Assembly: GCA_029783825.1 (NCBI GenBank)
Contig: JAREIK010002665.1
Location: forward strand, 1 to 64,000
Direction of reading: 5' to 3'
DNA: 64,000 nucleotides
DNA from: Sapria himalayana
Taxonomy: Eukaryota > Streptophyta > Magnoliopsida > Malpighiales > Rafflesiaceae
Shown here: positions 35,880 through 48,887 of the stretch, one piece after another
How positions within the stretch are numbered: the stretch's first letter is position 1
Layout of the letters: the number at the start of each line of letters is the position of its first letter
The notes under the pieces: model-generated
What the model was told of the DNA's origin: nothing
Database searches by the model: none
The model's input: only the letters and a program-made list of their open reading frames with translations
Made by a program: the position numbers and the translations under genes

Positions 35880-37330
35880 TCATATCATTGGGTTTGATAG
35901 ATTGAAAGTTGAGTATTCTATGTGAGCAAAATTTCACTCAAATCTAGAGAAGATTTGAGAGCAAAGGAGTGATACAAGTAATAAGTATAGACCCTAAATA
36001 GAAAGGGAATGAATTTTGTCTCAACTTAGGTGAAAATTTAAGGTGCATGACCAAGAATTTTAGGCTTAAGAGTTGGTTCCTATACACTCTCGAGGGCTAT
36101 CATTGAGAACTTAAAACTTCATGAGATAAATTTCAAATTATCTTGTGTAAATTTCTTTGCAATATCGGGCTAAATTGAGATCTAAGTTTGTGCATTTGAT
36201 TTCATGTGATTATAGTTTAATGATTATATTTATTATTTGAATTATGTTGTGGTTTGGTTATTAATGGATATAATATTTATGTAGAACTAAAATTAAAGTT
36301 TTAATATTGGTGAATCTATACATGCGATCACGGTGGACATTGATAGTAAGCCATGAAGCACACTCACGTGTAATGGTAGGAAGGAAGTGACAGCTCTTTC
36401 GATCGTGACTCACAAGACAAACCTATATATTAAAACTCAATGTTGAAGTAAGTTTTTCATATTGGTACGACACTTACAAAGCCAAAAATATTAATACTTT
36501 TACAAACTAATTCATTATGCATATCCTAGAAAAACAAACTATTATTTAATATGGATGTTTTATAAAATATTATTCTAAAGGTTTTACCATTAGTGTGAGA
36601 GCCATATATCATAATGGTCGATAGTGATAGGAAAACCATACGACACGTTTGTTGGAAGTGACTCATAAGGTAGTGAAAGTTATATAAGTTACTTTATTTC
36701 ATATGATCCTTACCAATAATATTTGAAAAAAATGTATATTAATTATGTGAGTATGATACTTATGAAGATGAGAGTGCATATACTTTTTATGCCATATAAA
36801 TTCACATCTTTAATACATATGAGATTGGATAATAAGAAACATATATGAATCAACTATCAAGGAGATTCAACAAGTTGCTTAAAAGATATAAAATTGTGAA
36901 TGACTCACAAGCAAAACCATTTTGTTATTTCGGTGATAAAATACTCAGGGCAACAATAACTATAAGGGCATCATCATTAAAGAAGGTCTAATAGTTGATA
37001 AAATATTATATGCTCATAGGGAACTAGGACATTTTCAAAATAATTTTATATTTTTTCTATAACCAAGCACAATAACAACCAAATATGTTAAATAGACCAT
37101 CATGCATAATGAAATAGACCAAGCATAAAATCAAAAAATCTTATAGAAATTCAATGTTATCTTTTTAACTATAGTAGTTGCTGACTAATTTTTGGTTGAT
37201 CAAACTACTTGCACAATCCCTATGAGATTAATATCCAGATGAAATTTTACTTTACTTCTTGTATGACTTTTAAACTTGTGTGACTGGTTGGATGAGATAC
37301 TCTTGTCTAATGAGATTTTAGAATATTACA
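35880..37330 (+). repeat. Gypsy LTR-like region (copy c)
   Basis: It shares ordered words with copies a, b and d: a CATGAGATA..TTTC segment, GTAAGCCATGAAGCACACT, a GAGAGCCATATATC segment, GTGAGTATGATACTTATGA and a TTTCGGTGATAAAATACT segment. No internal gypsy sequence follows; copy d starts directly after it. Confidence 0.6.
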
Positions 37331-38840
37331 TTATCTTAAAAATTAGGATTATAACAAAGTCGCAACAAATTTCAACTTTAAGTATCATACAGATCCCTAA
37401 ATTATAAAAGCTATAATATAAAAAAAAGAAGGGGAACATGATATCATGCCAAGAATATTAGGTGATGCAAATTTAACCCCAAATTAATGGCATATCCAAG
37501 GTGAACAATAAGAAACTTTTATTGTAATTAGATGTTTTTGCTTTAAAAATAATTTGGTTTTTCATTTGGACCATCGAATCCATGAAATTTTGTTCAATAC
37601 ATCTCATGATTCTTCCCCAATATCTAACTAAATTGAATTCTAGTGTTGGTAATATAATTTTGTTGTGATTGATTATTGATTTAATAAGTTTATGTATGTG
37701 TTTATATGGTGTTTGGATGTGAATCAAATTCAAAGTTAAAGATTAAGTTTTCACAAATATGATTGTTTATGCATGTTGGCCATGGTTGACGATGAAGGGT
37801 AAGCCATGAGACACATTCACATGGTTAGATAAGAAGGAATGATAGCCCTTCTAAATTTTTCATGTGAGATAAACTAACGTGTGAAAACCCTAAATTCATG
37901 TATGTTTAATCATTATGAGTAAACTGCGTATAAAGCCAAAATCATGAATGTATTAAAAAAATAATTTATTATGTAATATCTAAAAGAACTAACATTCGAG
38001 TAATATAAGAATTAAGTAGAACATCTTTCCTATGAAGTTAATCATAATGTGGGATCATATTTTATTTATAGTGAATAGTGACAGATATGTCATGGGACAC
38101 ACACAAGTAGGAGAGACTCATATGGTAGTGATATCCATGTGAATTATTCATACTTATATGACTTTCATATATAATATTTATGGGAAGACATATGTCTAAT
38201 TATTTTGAGAATGATATTTATGAAGCTAAATGCTCAAATATAATTTGTACTATATTATTTCACATCATTGAGATAATTAGAGGTTTGAGAATATAAGTAC
38301 ATACTCACGATAATCATCAAAGATACTTGACGTATTGCATAAAGGATGTAAATGTGTGGATGAACCCTTGCATAGAAAGATTTGTTGCTTCGATATTAAA
38401 ACTTCAAAGGGATAACTACAAGGAGATCATCCTTTGTAGTTATAGTCTAGCAGATGATGACCACGTTGTATTCCAAGAGGACAAGTGCATTTCCATACTA
38501 ATATATCTTTCACCTAATAACCAAACATGATTTTGAATAATCACTAAAAAATATCATCGTGCTCAAATACTTTCACCAACCCTAGAGTTCGAGTATATTT
38601 CCAAAGACCAAGTACATCTATTCAACTCATATATAATTGTTAGTTTATTGTTAATTAATCAAACTATCAAAAATAATTCATCTCAAATTGATATTTAGAC
38701 TTATGTCTACTTTATTACTTATAGGACCAATATACTATTAGAGCTTGGTGAATGATAGATTCTCACTCAACTAGGTTTTGGAATCCTGTTAACTAATTAT
38801 GAGTTTTGACAACCTCACAAAGTCATAATACTTAGCTACC
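37331..38840 (+). repeat. Gypsy LTR-like region (copy d), tandem with copy c
   Basis: The same order is repeated: a CATGATATCATGCC segment, GTAAGCCATGAGACACATTC (37799), a GTGGGATCATATTTT segment, GAGAATGATATTTATGAAGC, then GAGTTTTGACAACCTC. The final part (38820-39130) passes into spaced TCATGACT/GTGACCATGACTC words like those at 12660-13000 and 19500-20050. The 67-codon frame at 38327-38530 lies within this copy and is not supported as a gene. Confidence 0.6.
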
Positions 38841-40054
38841 ATGATGAGAAAATAATGTCGTGGTCATTAAGTATTTTTGTGAAAGTGTGACCATGACTCT
38901 GAGAAAATATTATAGTCATGATGATTATGTTGCATAGTAAAATAATTTTAACAATCTAGTGATAAAGTCATGATATACAAAGAAAGCCATTTATATTTTT
39001 TTTGTAGAGTTATGAATAAGAATAGATACTATAACTACCTAATAATTATTGTGGAAGGTATACTCAAATTATGACAAGGGAACTATCATGACTCTATCAC
39101 TTTTCTTTTCTCTAGGTCTTTGATCCATCGACTCTACCAATATAAATCAAAATCATAATGAGTTTACTAACAATTATCAAATTCTCTCAAAATAAGTATT
39201 TAGTAAAAACTCTTCAATAAATACTATAATAAATGCACACAAAATAAGATAACCTCATCAAATAACCCAAAAAAGTTGATACGTGCAGTGCCGAACAATA
39301 ATGTATACATTATATAAAGTTAAAACATATATGTTATTAAATTATATATAGTTAACATAAAATTTGAATGTAAACATTATATATAGTTAAATATTTTCAT
39401 TTTAGTTAACATGTATAGTTAACATAAGTTTAATATATATTTAATAATTTTATTTTTGATTTACCTAACATATATTTAACATATACATTATATATAATTG
39501 ATAAACATTTTAGCATTTACATTTTCAAATTGTATATATTATATATACTTAAAACAAAAATATTTAACATATTAGATAAAACATATATGCTTATGATATA
39601 CGTTTTTGTTATATTTTGAAACGTATACCAAAAACATAAAATATTTAGTTAAAATATTAAATATATGATTTCGAAATGTATATATGTTATATAGTTAAAA
39701 TATAAACCATTTAAGATATATGCTTAAACTTATATGTTTTTGGAATATGATTTGATGTGTTTATCATATCTTAAAATGTATATAGTGTATACATTTTTGG
39801 CATATATTTTCTTAGATTATGTTTCAAAAACATATACCAACTATATATTTTTTCAAATATACTATGTATACATATACATTGTATATGTTTAGAAAACATA
39901 TATATTATATCCTAGCATATATAGTGCATACATATGCATTGTATAAGTTTTTTGTTATTTTTTTTTATTTAATGTTGATGTAATAGTAGTGAGTTTGTGT
40001 ATTTTTATAAGAGAAGGATAATTTTGGTTTTGCAAATTTAATATACCTAAAAGA
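38841..40054. other. AT-rich low-complexity spacer
   Basis: After the TCATGACT words, 39290-39960 is a degenerate array of ATATATAGTTAACATA-like words without a clean period. No coding sequence. Confidence 0.6.
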
Positions 40055-40879
40055 TAGAGGTGTCAAATTGGAGGTGCCGGGTCATGCCTGTACGGGCCTG
40101 GTTTAATAAAAAAAATTTTTTAAAAAAATTTTCAAAATTTTTTATTATACTTTATATAAAATATATATTATATTATATATAGATTATGTATAATATATTA
40201 ACTTTAGAAAATGAAAATTGTTAAAAATTTAATAAATTATAAAGTCTAAATTTTTTTTTAGAAATATATTATAAATAAATTACAAAGTTTAATATTTAAA
40301 TTGGTAAATTGATAACTATTAAAAATTAGTAACTTAAAAATATAAATAAAGTTTAACTTTTTTTTATAATTTAAACTAAATTTTAATTATAATTTTTGAA
40401 AATTAAATTATATATTTTTAATTTTTAAATGAAAATTTTTAAAAAAAAATAAATTAAACAAAAAATTTCGTTAAAAAAATTACAAAGTCAAAAAACAAAT
40501 GCAAATCAAATGAGAAATGACCAATCAGTGAATAGATACCGAACAAACAAATACAGGTTTCAACATAACGTAAAAAAACATACAATCAATAAAAAATTAA
40601 ACATCGAAATCAAAAGTAGAATTAAGAATAAATCACAAAAATCATCAACTGTGTTTGTGACCATGAGGTATCAAAAATAAAAACGAGTGGCAATGACAAA
40701 TGGAATGTGACGTGGTATATTGGCGTGGTGTGGCACTAGCAAATGGTGTCTGGCAACGAGCAGGGGAAACCGGCAATCACGTCAATCACCAATCGGCATA
40801 TCATGAGCATCTTCAATCGCAACATCAAGATCACTATCATATAGATCATCATCATCGGCAATCATCTCCTTCGCTTTCG

Positions 40880-42886
40880 CAGTGGATGCAGATGTAGTCC
40901 CTGTCCTAGCTCCAGCACGATCATGGATACTAAACCTCGAATCCTCTCAATCCTTCAAACAGACTAAGGCCTCAATAATATATGGACGTAATCTAGATCT
41001 CATATCTGAAATCATGTTCACTGCAACAGAAAAAGCAGACTCCGATGCTATGCTCGACACCATAGGAGTCAATAGATCCCGTGCCATCATAGATGGCACG
41101 GGAAAGGTGGACTCATATGATTTCAACCACTATAATATATCAAGAATCTTAGTATCAGAATGTGATATAATTGAGTAGTAATTAGTATCTAAGTACCGAG
41201 AAAGCTCACTCATATGCGATGGTCCACCCCAACGTTTCCACATCGCTAACTGATAGAAAAATCATCATCTCTAAGGAAGGTATCTATGTCCATAATCACT
41301 GTCTCACTACTACTACCACCATACTTAGTATCGTAGTATGTGAACAGGTCAGTCAACTTCCCATGAATGAACCCTTCAGGTGGGTCTTCCAGGTTCATGC
41401 ACGAGGAAATGTAAGTTAGTGTGTTATCTACCCCTTCCACCTTAACCATAGGGTCCATGAATGCACGAGACTATAAAGAGATGGAATGGTGGACAAGTAC
41501 TTTAAGTACTTGGTTTCCATCTCTACAACCATATGGCTAAGTGTCGGGTGAGCTTGATACTTCCTAAACATGCTACTAATATTGCACATGCACCTGAATA
41601 CAATGCAAGTTGTGGAAGTATAAATCGACGAACACATGTTCGTGTGTCATTAAAAATCTTCAGGAATTTCATTTATGAAATTCCTGAAGCCTAGTTAGTG
41701 TCATCAATAATAAGTTCGTCACTCTTACTATTGACGTAATCAGATATCAAGTGTTCGTATCCAACACAAGACTCCAACATCAGGTACGTGAAATTCCAAT
41801 GGTGTCTCACATCCGATTAGAATTTCTTCTTCTTAAGATTCGCAGACAAACAGAGACTACCAAACTCTTGTTGTCTGTGAGGAGTACAAATATATTTTAG
41901 TATATTACGTATATTATCCAACGTGGGGAAACACACCTTCATACCCGCTTGAACAATCAGGTTAATCACGTGACACATGCATCTGACATGAAAGATCTCT
42001 CCTAATGGTGCATCTCTAATATTCCTAACAAATATGTTAATTGCTACTCCATTATTAGATGCATTATTGAATGTGATACTACAAATTTTATTTTGAATTT
42101 TATATTCCCTAAAGATTTTCATCATACACTCAAAAATGGCTGGGCCATGCTGAGGATGGAGAATCTCAGAGAATCCTATAATTTTTTTTTATTCATTATC
42201 TAGTTAGAATCTACATAGTGGCTGGGTTGACATGCATAAGATAATTCATCGTGACTTGTCCAGAAATCAGACGTCACGGACACCACTCCACTATATGCCA
42301 TAAATTCATTAATTTTTTTTTATTTTTCTAACTCATACAATTTTAGTATGTCATTCCTAGATGTGGACTTAGAAATCCTATGATAAGCATGCTGAAAATA
42401 TGTCTGCATGATGCGCACTACCCTTGGATCTTCCGAAAATCTGATAGGAAAACCCATCAATGTGATAAGTCTAGTCATGTCGTCTCTACCCAACTCGCTG
42501 GAGTATATTAAGGGAGTAAACTTTGAGACTGTACTCGATCCAACCTCAAAAAATGCAGTGCTAAGTTGGGTTTGCCTAGGATCTAATGGATCATATTTTT
42601 TAGTACATAATTTGGCATGCCTCTTAAGGTGCCCAGTCCCGAACGAACTCTTACAAGTTAAATTTCTCATACAATATTTGCATTGTGTCATTTTTTCTTC
42701 CTCACCTCTAATATTTTTTTGTTTTATTAAATTAAAATGAGTTCAAACTACAGAAGTCCTATTATTTTTTTTTATTTTACAAGTTTGTGTTGAGATGACT
42801 ATAGAAACCAAAGTTTCAATGACATCAAAACTCTGTGTAAGATTCTTATTTTCTAAATTTAAATATGTTTCATTAGTATTTGTCAT
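40880..42886 (-). pseudogene. hAT transposase (RICESLEEPER-like) pseudogene
   Basis: In active elements this enzyme binds the terminal repeats and moves them by cut-and-paste. The ATG is at 42886-42884. A BED finger follows: KNNRTSVV, a stop where W is expected, then MTQCKYCMRN and GHLKRHAKLC (about 42691-42600), giving the C-x2-C...H...H/C set. SEDPRVVRIMQTYF and SRNDILKLYELEK follow (to 42320). A central RNase H-like part contains ITFNNASNNGVAINIFVRNI and FHVRCMCHVINLIVQAG (42080-41930). The end has SELSRYLDTNYYS, FPVPSMMARDLL, SIASESAFSVA and SRLRPYIIEALVCLKD (about 41215-40950), the C-terminal dimerisation domain. Stops and frameshifts break it into at least six pieces. It is the best-preserved hAT transposase in the window. 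Confidence 0.92.
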
Positions 42887-43394
42887 TTTTAGGATTTTTG
42901 TTAAACAGCACACATGAGGTAGAGACTAGATGATAGATTTTACTATTTTAGGACTAGAGAGAGAGACTGAGAGAGAGAGAGAGAAAGTAAAAAAAACTCA
43001 AAATAAATTACCTGGTAAAGCAGGGAGGTCGATCATGTGTACAATGCACCAAAGTCTAGTTCAAAATTCCAAACCCGATATGAGAGTCCCGAAAAGCCGA
43101 GTCGAATGATGAAATCTCGAGTCCCAAGAGAAAGTAGAGCAAGAGTTTTGAGAGTGTGAGAATGTGAAATCTTAGAATAAATATTTATGAAAAACATAAA
43201 TATTATAGAGAGGTGGGGGGAATTTTAAAGATTAAAGGAAATAATTTTTTTAAAAAAAATATATATATTTTTTAATTTTTATTGTATTTTAGGGGGCAGA
43301 ATCATGAGGGCCATCGGATTCTGCCCCCTACCCGTTGGAGGCGAGATCCAATGGCTGTATTTCAAATTTATGTTTTTTTTTACATTTGCCCGTT

Positions 43395-43416
43395 GGGGGG
43401 GGGGGGGGGGGGGGGG
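43395..43416 (+). repeat. Run of 22 G
   Basis: An uninterrupted guanine homopolymer in the leader of the hAT element, followed by ATCGGGTCCGG. The length of such a run is often misread, so the true count may differ. Confidence 0.85.
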
Positions 43417-43799
43417 ATCGGGTCCGGCTGGACCGCGGGTCGAATCTGATTGTACCCGTGCCGGTGTTGGCGTGGACCGTGGACGCGTGGGCATCGAGAT
43501 AGGGTGTGGTGCAGGTGGGGACTGGCTGACCGGGGACTTGGGGTCGGGGGTCGTGGGGTGCTAGGTGCGAGTATGATCTTGACCCGTGTAGATGGGCCAT
43601 GCCACGGGCCACCGAACCATGCAGGGTCAGGCACGGCACGAGGCCCGGTTGGCCTTGACTCGGCACAGCATGATAGATGCCTTACCCAGGCACAGGAATA
43701 TTCTCATGCAGAGCTGGCCCAGGCACGGCCGAATCATGTCGTGCCTCGTGCCGCCCCTGCCAGGCCCGGCCCGGTTGAAACCTTTACGAAAAGATAAAT

Positions 43800-44112
43800 A
43801 ATTTAGAATTTGGAAAACTTTTTAAAAGTTTTTTAATTACCAAAATAATTTATAATAATTCAAATGATTTATAATTAATCCCTATCAAATAGGGTTCTAA
43901 TAGAAAGTTGCTCTTATTTAATTGAAGCATCCTTCCATTAATTGCGTAATTGTAGAATAAAGTTAACAATCCATAAGAATCTTTTTGAATTTCAATAATT
44001 TTTATTTTTTATAACCTTCAAATCATTGTTTCGTCTTCCATTTCTTCATTCGTATTTATTTTGTTTAATTTAATGTAAAAAATATTATGAGTATATATAC
44101 GCACACATGTTT

Positions 44113-44147
<35 letters not shown>

Positions 44148-44387
44148 CATATATATACGTCTTTTCTTATACCAATAAATTATTTCAACTTTTTAAAAAA
44201 ATAATTTCACTTTTTTTAGTTTTTTGAATTACATAGAGCATGATTTTTGTTCAGATATAAACGTGTACAACCCTCACTATATATTGATACATTGTGTGTG
44301 GGTGTGTGTGTGTGTGTTTATCCAATGCAATATTATTTATAACACCTAAACTATTACAACCCAACTTATCTGAGCGTGATATCACTA
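43800..44387 (-). repeat. Family R copy E (partial, inverted)
   Basis: On the minus strand, 43935-43880 reads GGATGCTTCAATTAAATAAG, then a GAGCAACTTTC and GAACCCTATTTG segment, matching the R core. (CA)n and (TA)n at 44100-44160 sit at the expected place relative to the core. It is squeezed between two hAT elements. A short GT repeat lies at 44294-44317. Confidence 0.6.
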
Positions 44388-45995
44388 TAGAGATGTCAAC
44401 TAGGTTGGGGGCAAAGCCCATGGCACAACTTAATTCACCTGTGCCAGGCATGACATGACATTGTCCAGCACTATGCATAGTCCTGGATCATGCCAGCTGA
44501 GGCCCAGCTCATGCCATGTTGAGCTTATGCGAGCCATGCCTCATTTCAAGCCAAGCACAACGTGATTTCCTAGCCTCATGACATAGTCCACTAGCCTAGT
44601 GACTTGGGAATCAGGCATAAATGAGTGTTTGTTCATGGGTGTCATGTCCCATCAGGTAATCACGTGACATAGTTTTTTTAAAAAACATCCACATAAGTTG
44701 GGTTCCACTTATGTGGCTGATCGCCATTAGCCCCTATGGTAATGTGTGGCCTACCCCACCATGCTCATTGCATTTTCATACAACAGGCACCGATAAAGAC
44801 ATTGACATGCATATTATGTCATGGTCATTTCTAGATTTCTTTTAAAATATAAATTTTATTTTAAATTATAGTCGTCAAATTAAATAATGACGGCTATTGG
44901 ATCGATGATTGTGATGATTTTGATCAAATAAAATGTTTAAAAAATAAAAAAAATAAAAAAAATAAAAAAAATAAAAAAAATAAAAAAAATATTTTTTTAT
45001 TATTTTCAAATCTCTATAAATAAAGATTTGGAAATTAGTATTTTCATTCTATATTTCTTATCCCTCTCTTCTATGCTTTCTTCGCTTCCTTTGATATAGT
45101 GCTCTATTTTTTTTTCATTCATTTTTTGTTTAAGTATTTACTTTTGCTTATGGTTTATGTTATGCATAAGGTATATATAGTGTTGTGGTTGTGCAACTTA
45201 TATCGAGATTAGATTTTATAAGTGGTATAGTTTTAACAACAAAGTAGTTATTGCATGTTTTTATGGTTTTTCATTTTTTGTGAATTTTATATTCATTTAG
45301 TTTCATAATTTATTTAATAAATATAAATATTTTAAAAAATATCACATATTGAATTTAATGATATAGAATATGAAATTGACATAGATATAAATAATAATGT
45401 TAATGAGATATAAATTAAATTTTCTATAATAATCTCAACCCAAAATTCATTTGCCACCTAAAAAAATACCGTGCATACTTTAATAGTATGGATGAATTTT
45501 AAATAATAAATAATAAATATTCTAGGGATATCAATTAAGAATTAGTATTATATATATATATATTATCAAAAAATATATACATATAAGAGTATATGTGGTA
45601 CTGGTTACTTTAAGATGCATGTCAATTAAAGTACTAAAAATGTTTTACATTAAATATCATGTAAACCCACATGATCTTTAAGATTTTTAAGATTTTTAAA
45701 GTTTGATCTAGTTCAGACCTACTTCATATGTCACAATGATTTTAGGAGGAAAAATATGATCAAATTGATTATGATCATTGAGTCTTTCAATTAGATTTTC
45801 GAAGGATCTTCGGGTAGTCAGTATCATACAAACCTACTTCTAGCCTCTTTACCATAGGATTCCTAGGTCTACAAGTAAATATGTCATAATAAAATAATAT
45901 AAGTTAGAAAAAAATTAATAATTAATGAATTTAGGAAATTTAGTAGAGTAGTAACTAAGTACAGACACTAAGTATGATAATTATAGTCAGACTCA
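44388..45995 (+). mobile_element. hAT element, 5' part, transposase on plus strand
   Basis: It begins TAGAGATGTCAA at 44388. A decayed subterminal region (GGCATGACATGAC words) is followed by GACGGCTATTGGATCGATG (44888), which is common to sister copies, a CTATAAATA box near 45013 and a CT-rich leader. 45420-45620 and 45780-45960 match the BED and post-BED coding region of 42886-42290 in plus orientation: the segment near 45795 aligns with the SEDPRVV stretch and 45850-45940 with the RNDILKLYELEK stretch. The frame is destroyed. The element stops at about 45995, where copia sequence begins, and no right terminus is seen. Confidence 0.8.
44936..44990 (+). repeat. A-rich minisatellite (AAAAAAAT units)
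   Basis: Five to six AATAAAAAAA-type units in the leader of the hAT element. The complementary copy at 50740-50820 carries TTTTTTAATTTG-type units at the same position relative to its gene. Confidence 0.85.
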
Positions 45996-47293
45996 AATTA
46001 TGGACATGAACATCATATCCAAAGATGATGACTTCTTCACTCAGTTAACTATTGGCATATATATGATTCTGAATTATCATTTAATATCTGCTCACTTACA
46101 AAGAGAACAAAACTCATGATCTATCTATTCTCTTCTATTATCTATCTTTAAATATTAAATTCTTTTCCCGGATTCAAGTTTTTACCTGCTCTTTGAAGTT
46201 TTTAAAAATTAGAAATGATTCTGATTTCTTCTTTATTGGATATACCCAACATCTTTTTGAGTAATCATCAATAAAAGATACATAGTATTTTGCTTTTTCC
46301 TTTGGGACATTTCTAATGATTTTCATATATCAAAATGAATTATGTCTATAATATACTCACTCCTAAAATCTAATCTACTAATTGATAATATATATTACTC
46401 ACTTATAACATGATGCTTATAAAAAGGTAGATATACTAATTTGAGGCATGAAAGTAATTTTCAAATTAGAGAGAATTTTTAAATTTTGTCCTGACATGAG
46501 GGCTTTTTTGATATGTCACATCATCATTGACTCTTCTTCATTGGTAATTGAATTTTAATATATACATTACCTTCTTATATTATTTCTCTTTTAAGCATGA
46601 ATAATTTGATATGATCTTTTCTCCCTTCATAATCACATGCATGTCTCTCACAAACTTTATCAACTAATTCTCAATATAAGTATTACATCCAAAACTATCT
46701 ATTTATTTCAAGGAATTGATTTTTTTCTTCAAGTCTTTCATGTGTCATACCTCTTTAATAGTGCAAACCATACCATCTAATATTTTTATATCAATAGTAT
46801 TAATATTATCAATATTCAAAGCATGATCATCACATATTGCATAACCTCGTGACATGGGTTCATATGTGTGGAACTATTTTTTTCAAGATGTTATGTGTCA
46901 GGAAGCTCATAAGTTTAGTAACTAGACATAACCAAACTACTTTCTACTTTCAACTATTGTCACATACTATATAGGATGCTGCCATTATGATTGAAACTTG
47001 TTGTATTCCCTTTAGTATTTGATAACTAAATATTCATACTTTTTTCTTATACCAATACTCTTTTTTAAAGTATATTTCATACCATAGTTAGTACTTAATA
47101 TTCTTTTTATTTTTTGATTTTGATCTATCATAATTCTGATTCCCTCATGAGACATGTTGTGTTGATATCCCTAATTTCACCATCAAAGCTTCTACTTGTA
47201 GTGCACTTATATATATGTCTTCCTTATTTTTGCATATGATTTCTTCTTATAAAATAGTAGATACAATATTATTGAAGACTAAATAATCCATAA
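45996..47293 (-). pseudogene. Ty1/copia pol fragment (protease-integrase part)
   Basis: On the minus strand, 46310-46160 translates as KAKYYVSFIDDYSKRCWVYPI in near-continuous frame, then KKKSESFLIFKNFKEQVK, the copia integrase core. Near 46900-46835 WFHTYEPMSRGYAI and DDHA resemble the gag-protease junction motif (LDSG...WF) that lies upstream of integrase in copia. No RT is seen, and stops are frequent. It is related to the plus-strand integrase at 3640-3840. It lies between two hAT sequences in opposite orientation and was probably the host of one of them. Confidence 0.82.
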
Positions 47294-48887
47294 TAAAGAT
47301 ATCAAAAGGATCGTGTTGTACTGGCATGACCCATTTCTATGTGGTCCAGCCATGCGACCATGTCATGCCAGACACATCATCACTGCTAAATTATCAGGCA
47401 TAGCATGGGATGTTTGGCCCATCGAAGTGCTAAGTCATATTAGGCCATGTCGGGATGGGCCAATTCATGCTTGATCATGTTAATTTTTAGGTAGAAATCC
47501 AACTAATGTATCTTGAAATGTTAATTTTTTATTTTATTATTTATTTAAAATATTAAATTTAAATAAATAAAAAGAAATAAATAATAAAAAAATTGACATA
47601 TATTTCATTTAAAAAATTAAAGTTGTTTATAAAAAAAATTCATTCCATAATCAAAAACAAAATATGATATATATACATATATAACATATGATAAAGCAGT
47701 ACTCATAAGACTATCAGTGCATAATAATGACTATGACATAATATACAAAAAAACAATAATAATATCGTATCATATTAAAAAAAAGATCATTAAAATACAC
47801 ATGAATCATCAATTAGTATCTATAGTATGGTAGTGAGGATGCAGATGCAGATGTAGATCAACATCATCATGTAAGCATTTAAATGTATCATCACTAGTAG
47901 TGACCTTAATATCTTCAAACTCCATATCTTATGAATCATCATATGTCATCTTCTCTTATGTCTTATCCTAAATGTCAATATTAAATCTGCACAATCATTC
48001 ATGCATGTGCATATATGATATCTATTCATAATCTTGATCTTTTATTTTAAATAATAATGGTTATCATAAAAAACTAGACTTCAATACTATATTAGACACA
48101 AGATGGGATAGTAGATCATATGTCATCTTATATAGCACAGGATTGATAGATTCGTATGATTTCATAAAAATAAAATATCTAAATTCTTATTATTATATGA
48201 TAAGATGAAATAGTATTCAATATGTAAGTACCAAGATAGCTCGCTCATATTTGACAGACTACTCGATCATTTGCCTCTACCTAACTGAATGAAGAAGTCA
48301 TCTTTAAATATAATGTCTATATTCGTACTCGAAGCTATGCTACAACTATCATACCTATTGGCATATTACATAAATAAGTTAGTTAAATTTCATAGGTTGG
48401 TATTCCTAGTTCATGCACGTTTATATTTATGTCAAAATATTTTCTACCTCTTCCACCTTACCCTAGTATCTATATATCCGACAAAGCAATAAAATAATGA
48501 AATGGAAGACTAATATTTTAAATATTTAGTTTTCATTTCAACAACCATGAAACTAAATGTAGGGTACTTCTATACTTGCTAAACATGTTACTAATATTAC
48601 ACATACACCTAAGGGAAATACAAGTGGTAAAAGAAAACATTGATGAAAAAATAATCATCGTGTCATAAAAAATATTCAAGAATTTCATAAAATAAATTAT
48701 TGCATTTTAGTTATAATTATTAATAATAAATTTGTAACTTTTACTATTGTCTTAGTCAGATATTATGTATTGTTAGTCATCACATTCAGGTAAATATAAT
48801 TTTAATGATATCTCACATCCATTTAAATTTTTTTTAAAGTCTTCTAACAAATAGAGACTACTAAACTTTAATTGTATACTAAGTATC

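Larger units (their letters stand above)
40055..43786 (-). mobile_element. Near-complete hAT element, 3.7 kb
   Basis: It starts TAGAGGTGTCAA and ends TTGAAACCTTTA (9/12 inverted). It is flanked by CTAAAAGA (40047-40054) and CGAAAAGA (43787-43794), an 8-bp duplication matching at 7. The right subterminal region (43420-43780) is GC-rich, with repeated GGCACGGC/GGCCCGG words like the small hATs. It contains the transposase pseudogene (42886-40880, minus) and a 22-base G run. The leader between terminus and gene contains a CCGTTGGAGGCGAGATCCAA segment that recurs near 44890 and 50880 in sister copies. Confidence 0.92.

Noticed and set aside
40700..41178. Two plus-strand open frames (65 and 98 codons)
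   Set aside because: They lie antisense to the hAT C-terminal dimerisation region, whose minus-strand motifs are clear.
43279..43801. Several open frames on both strands around the G run
   Set aside because: Same cause: GC-rich hAT subterminal DNA plus the homopolymer. They do not overlap the real transposase remnant.
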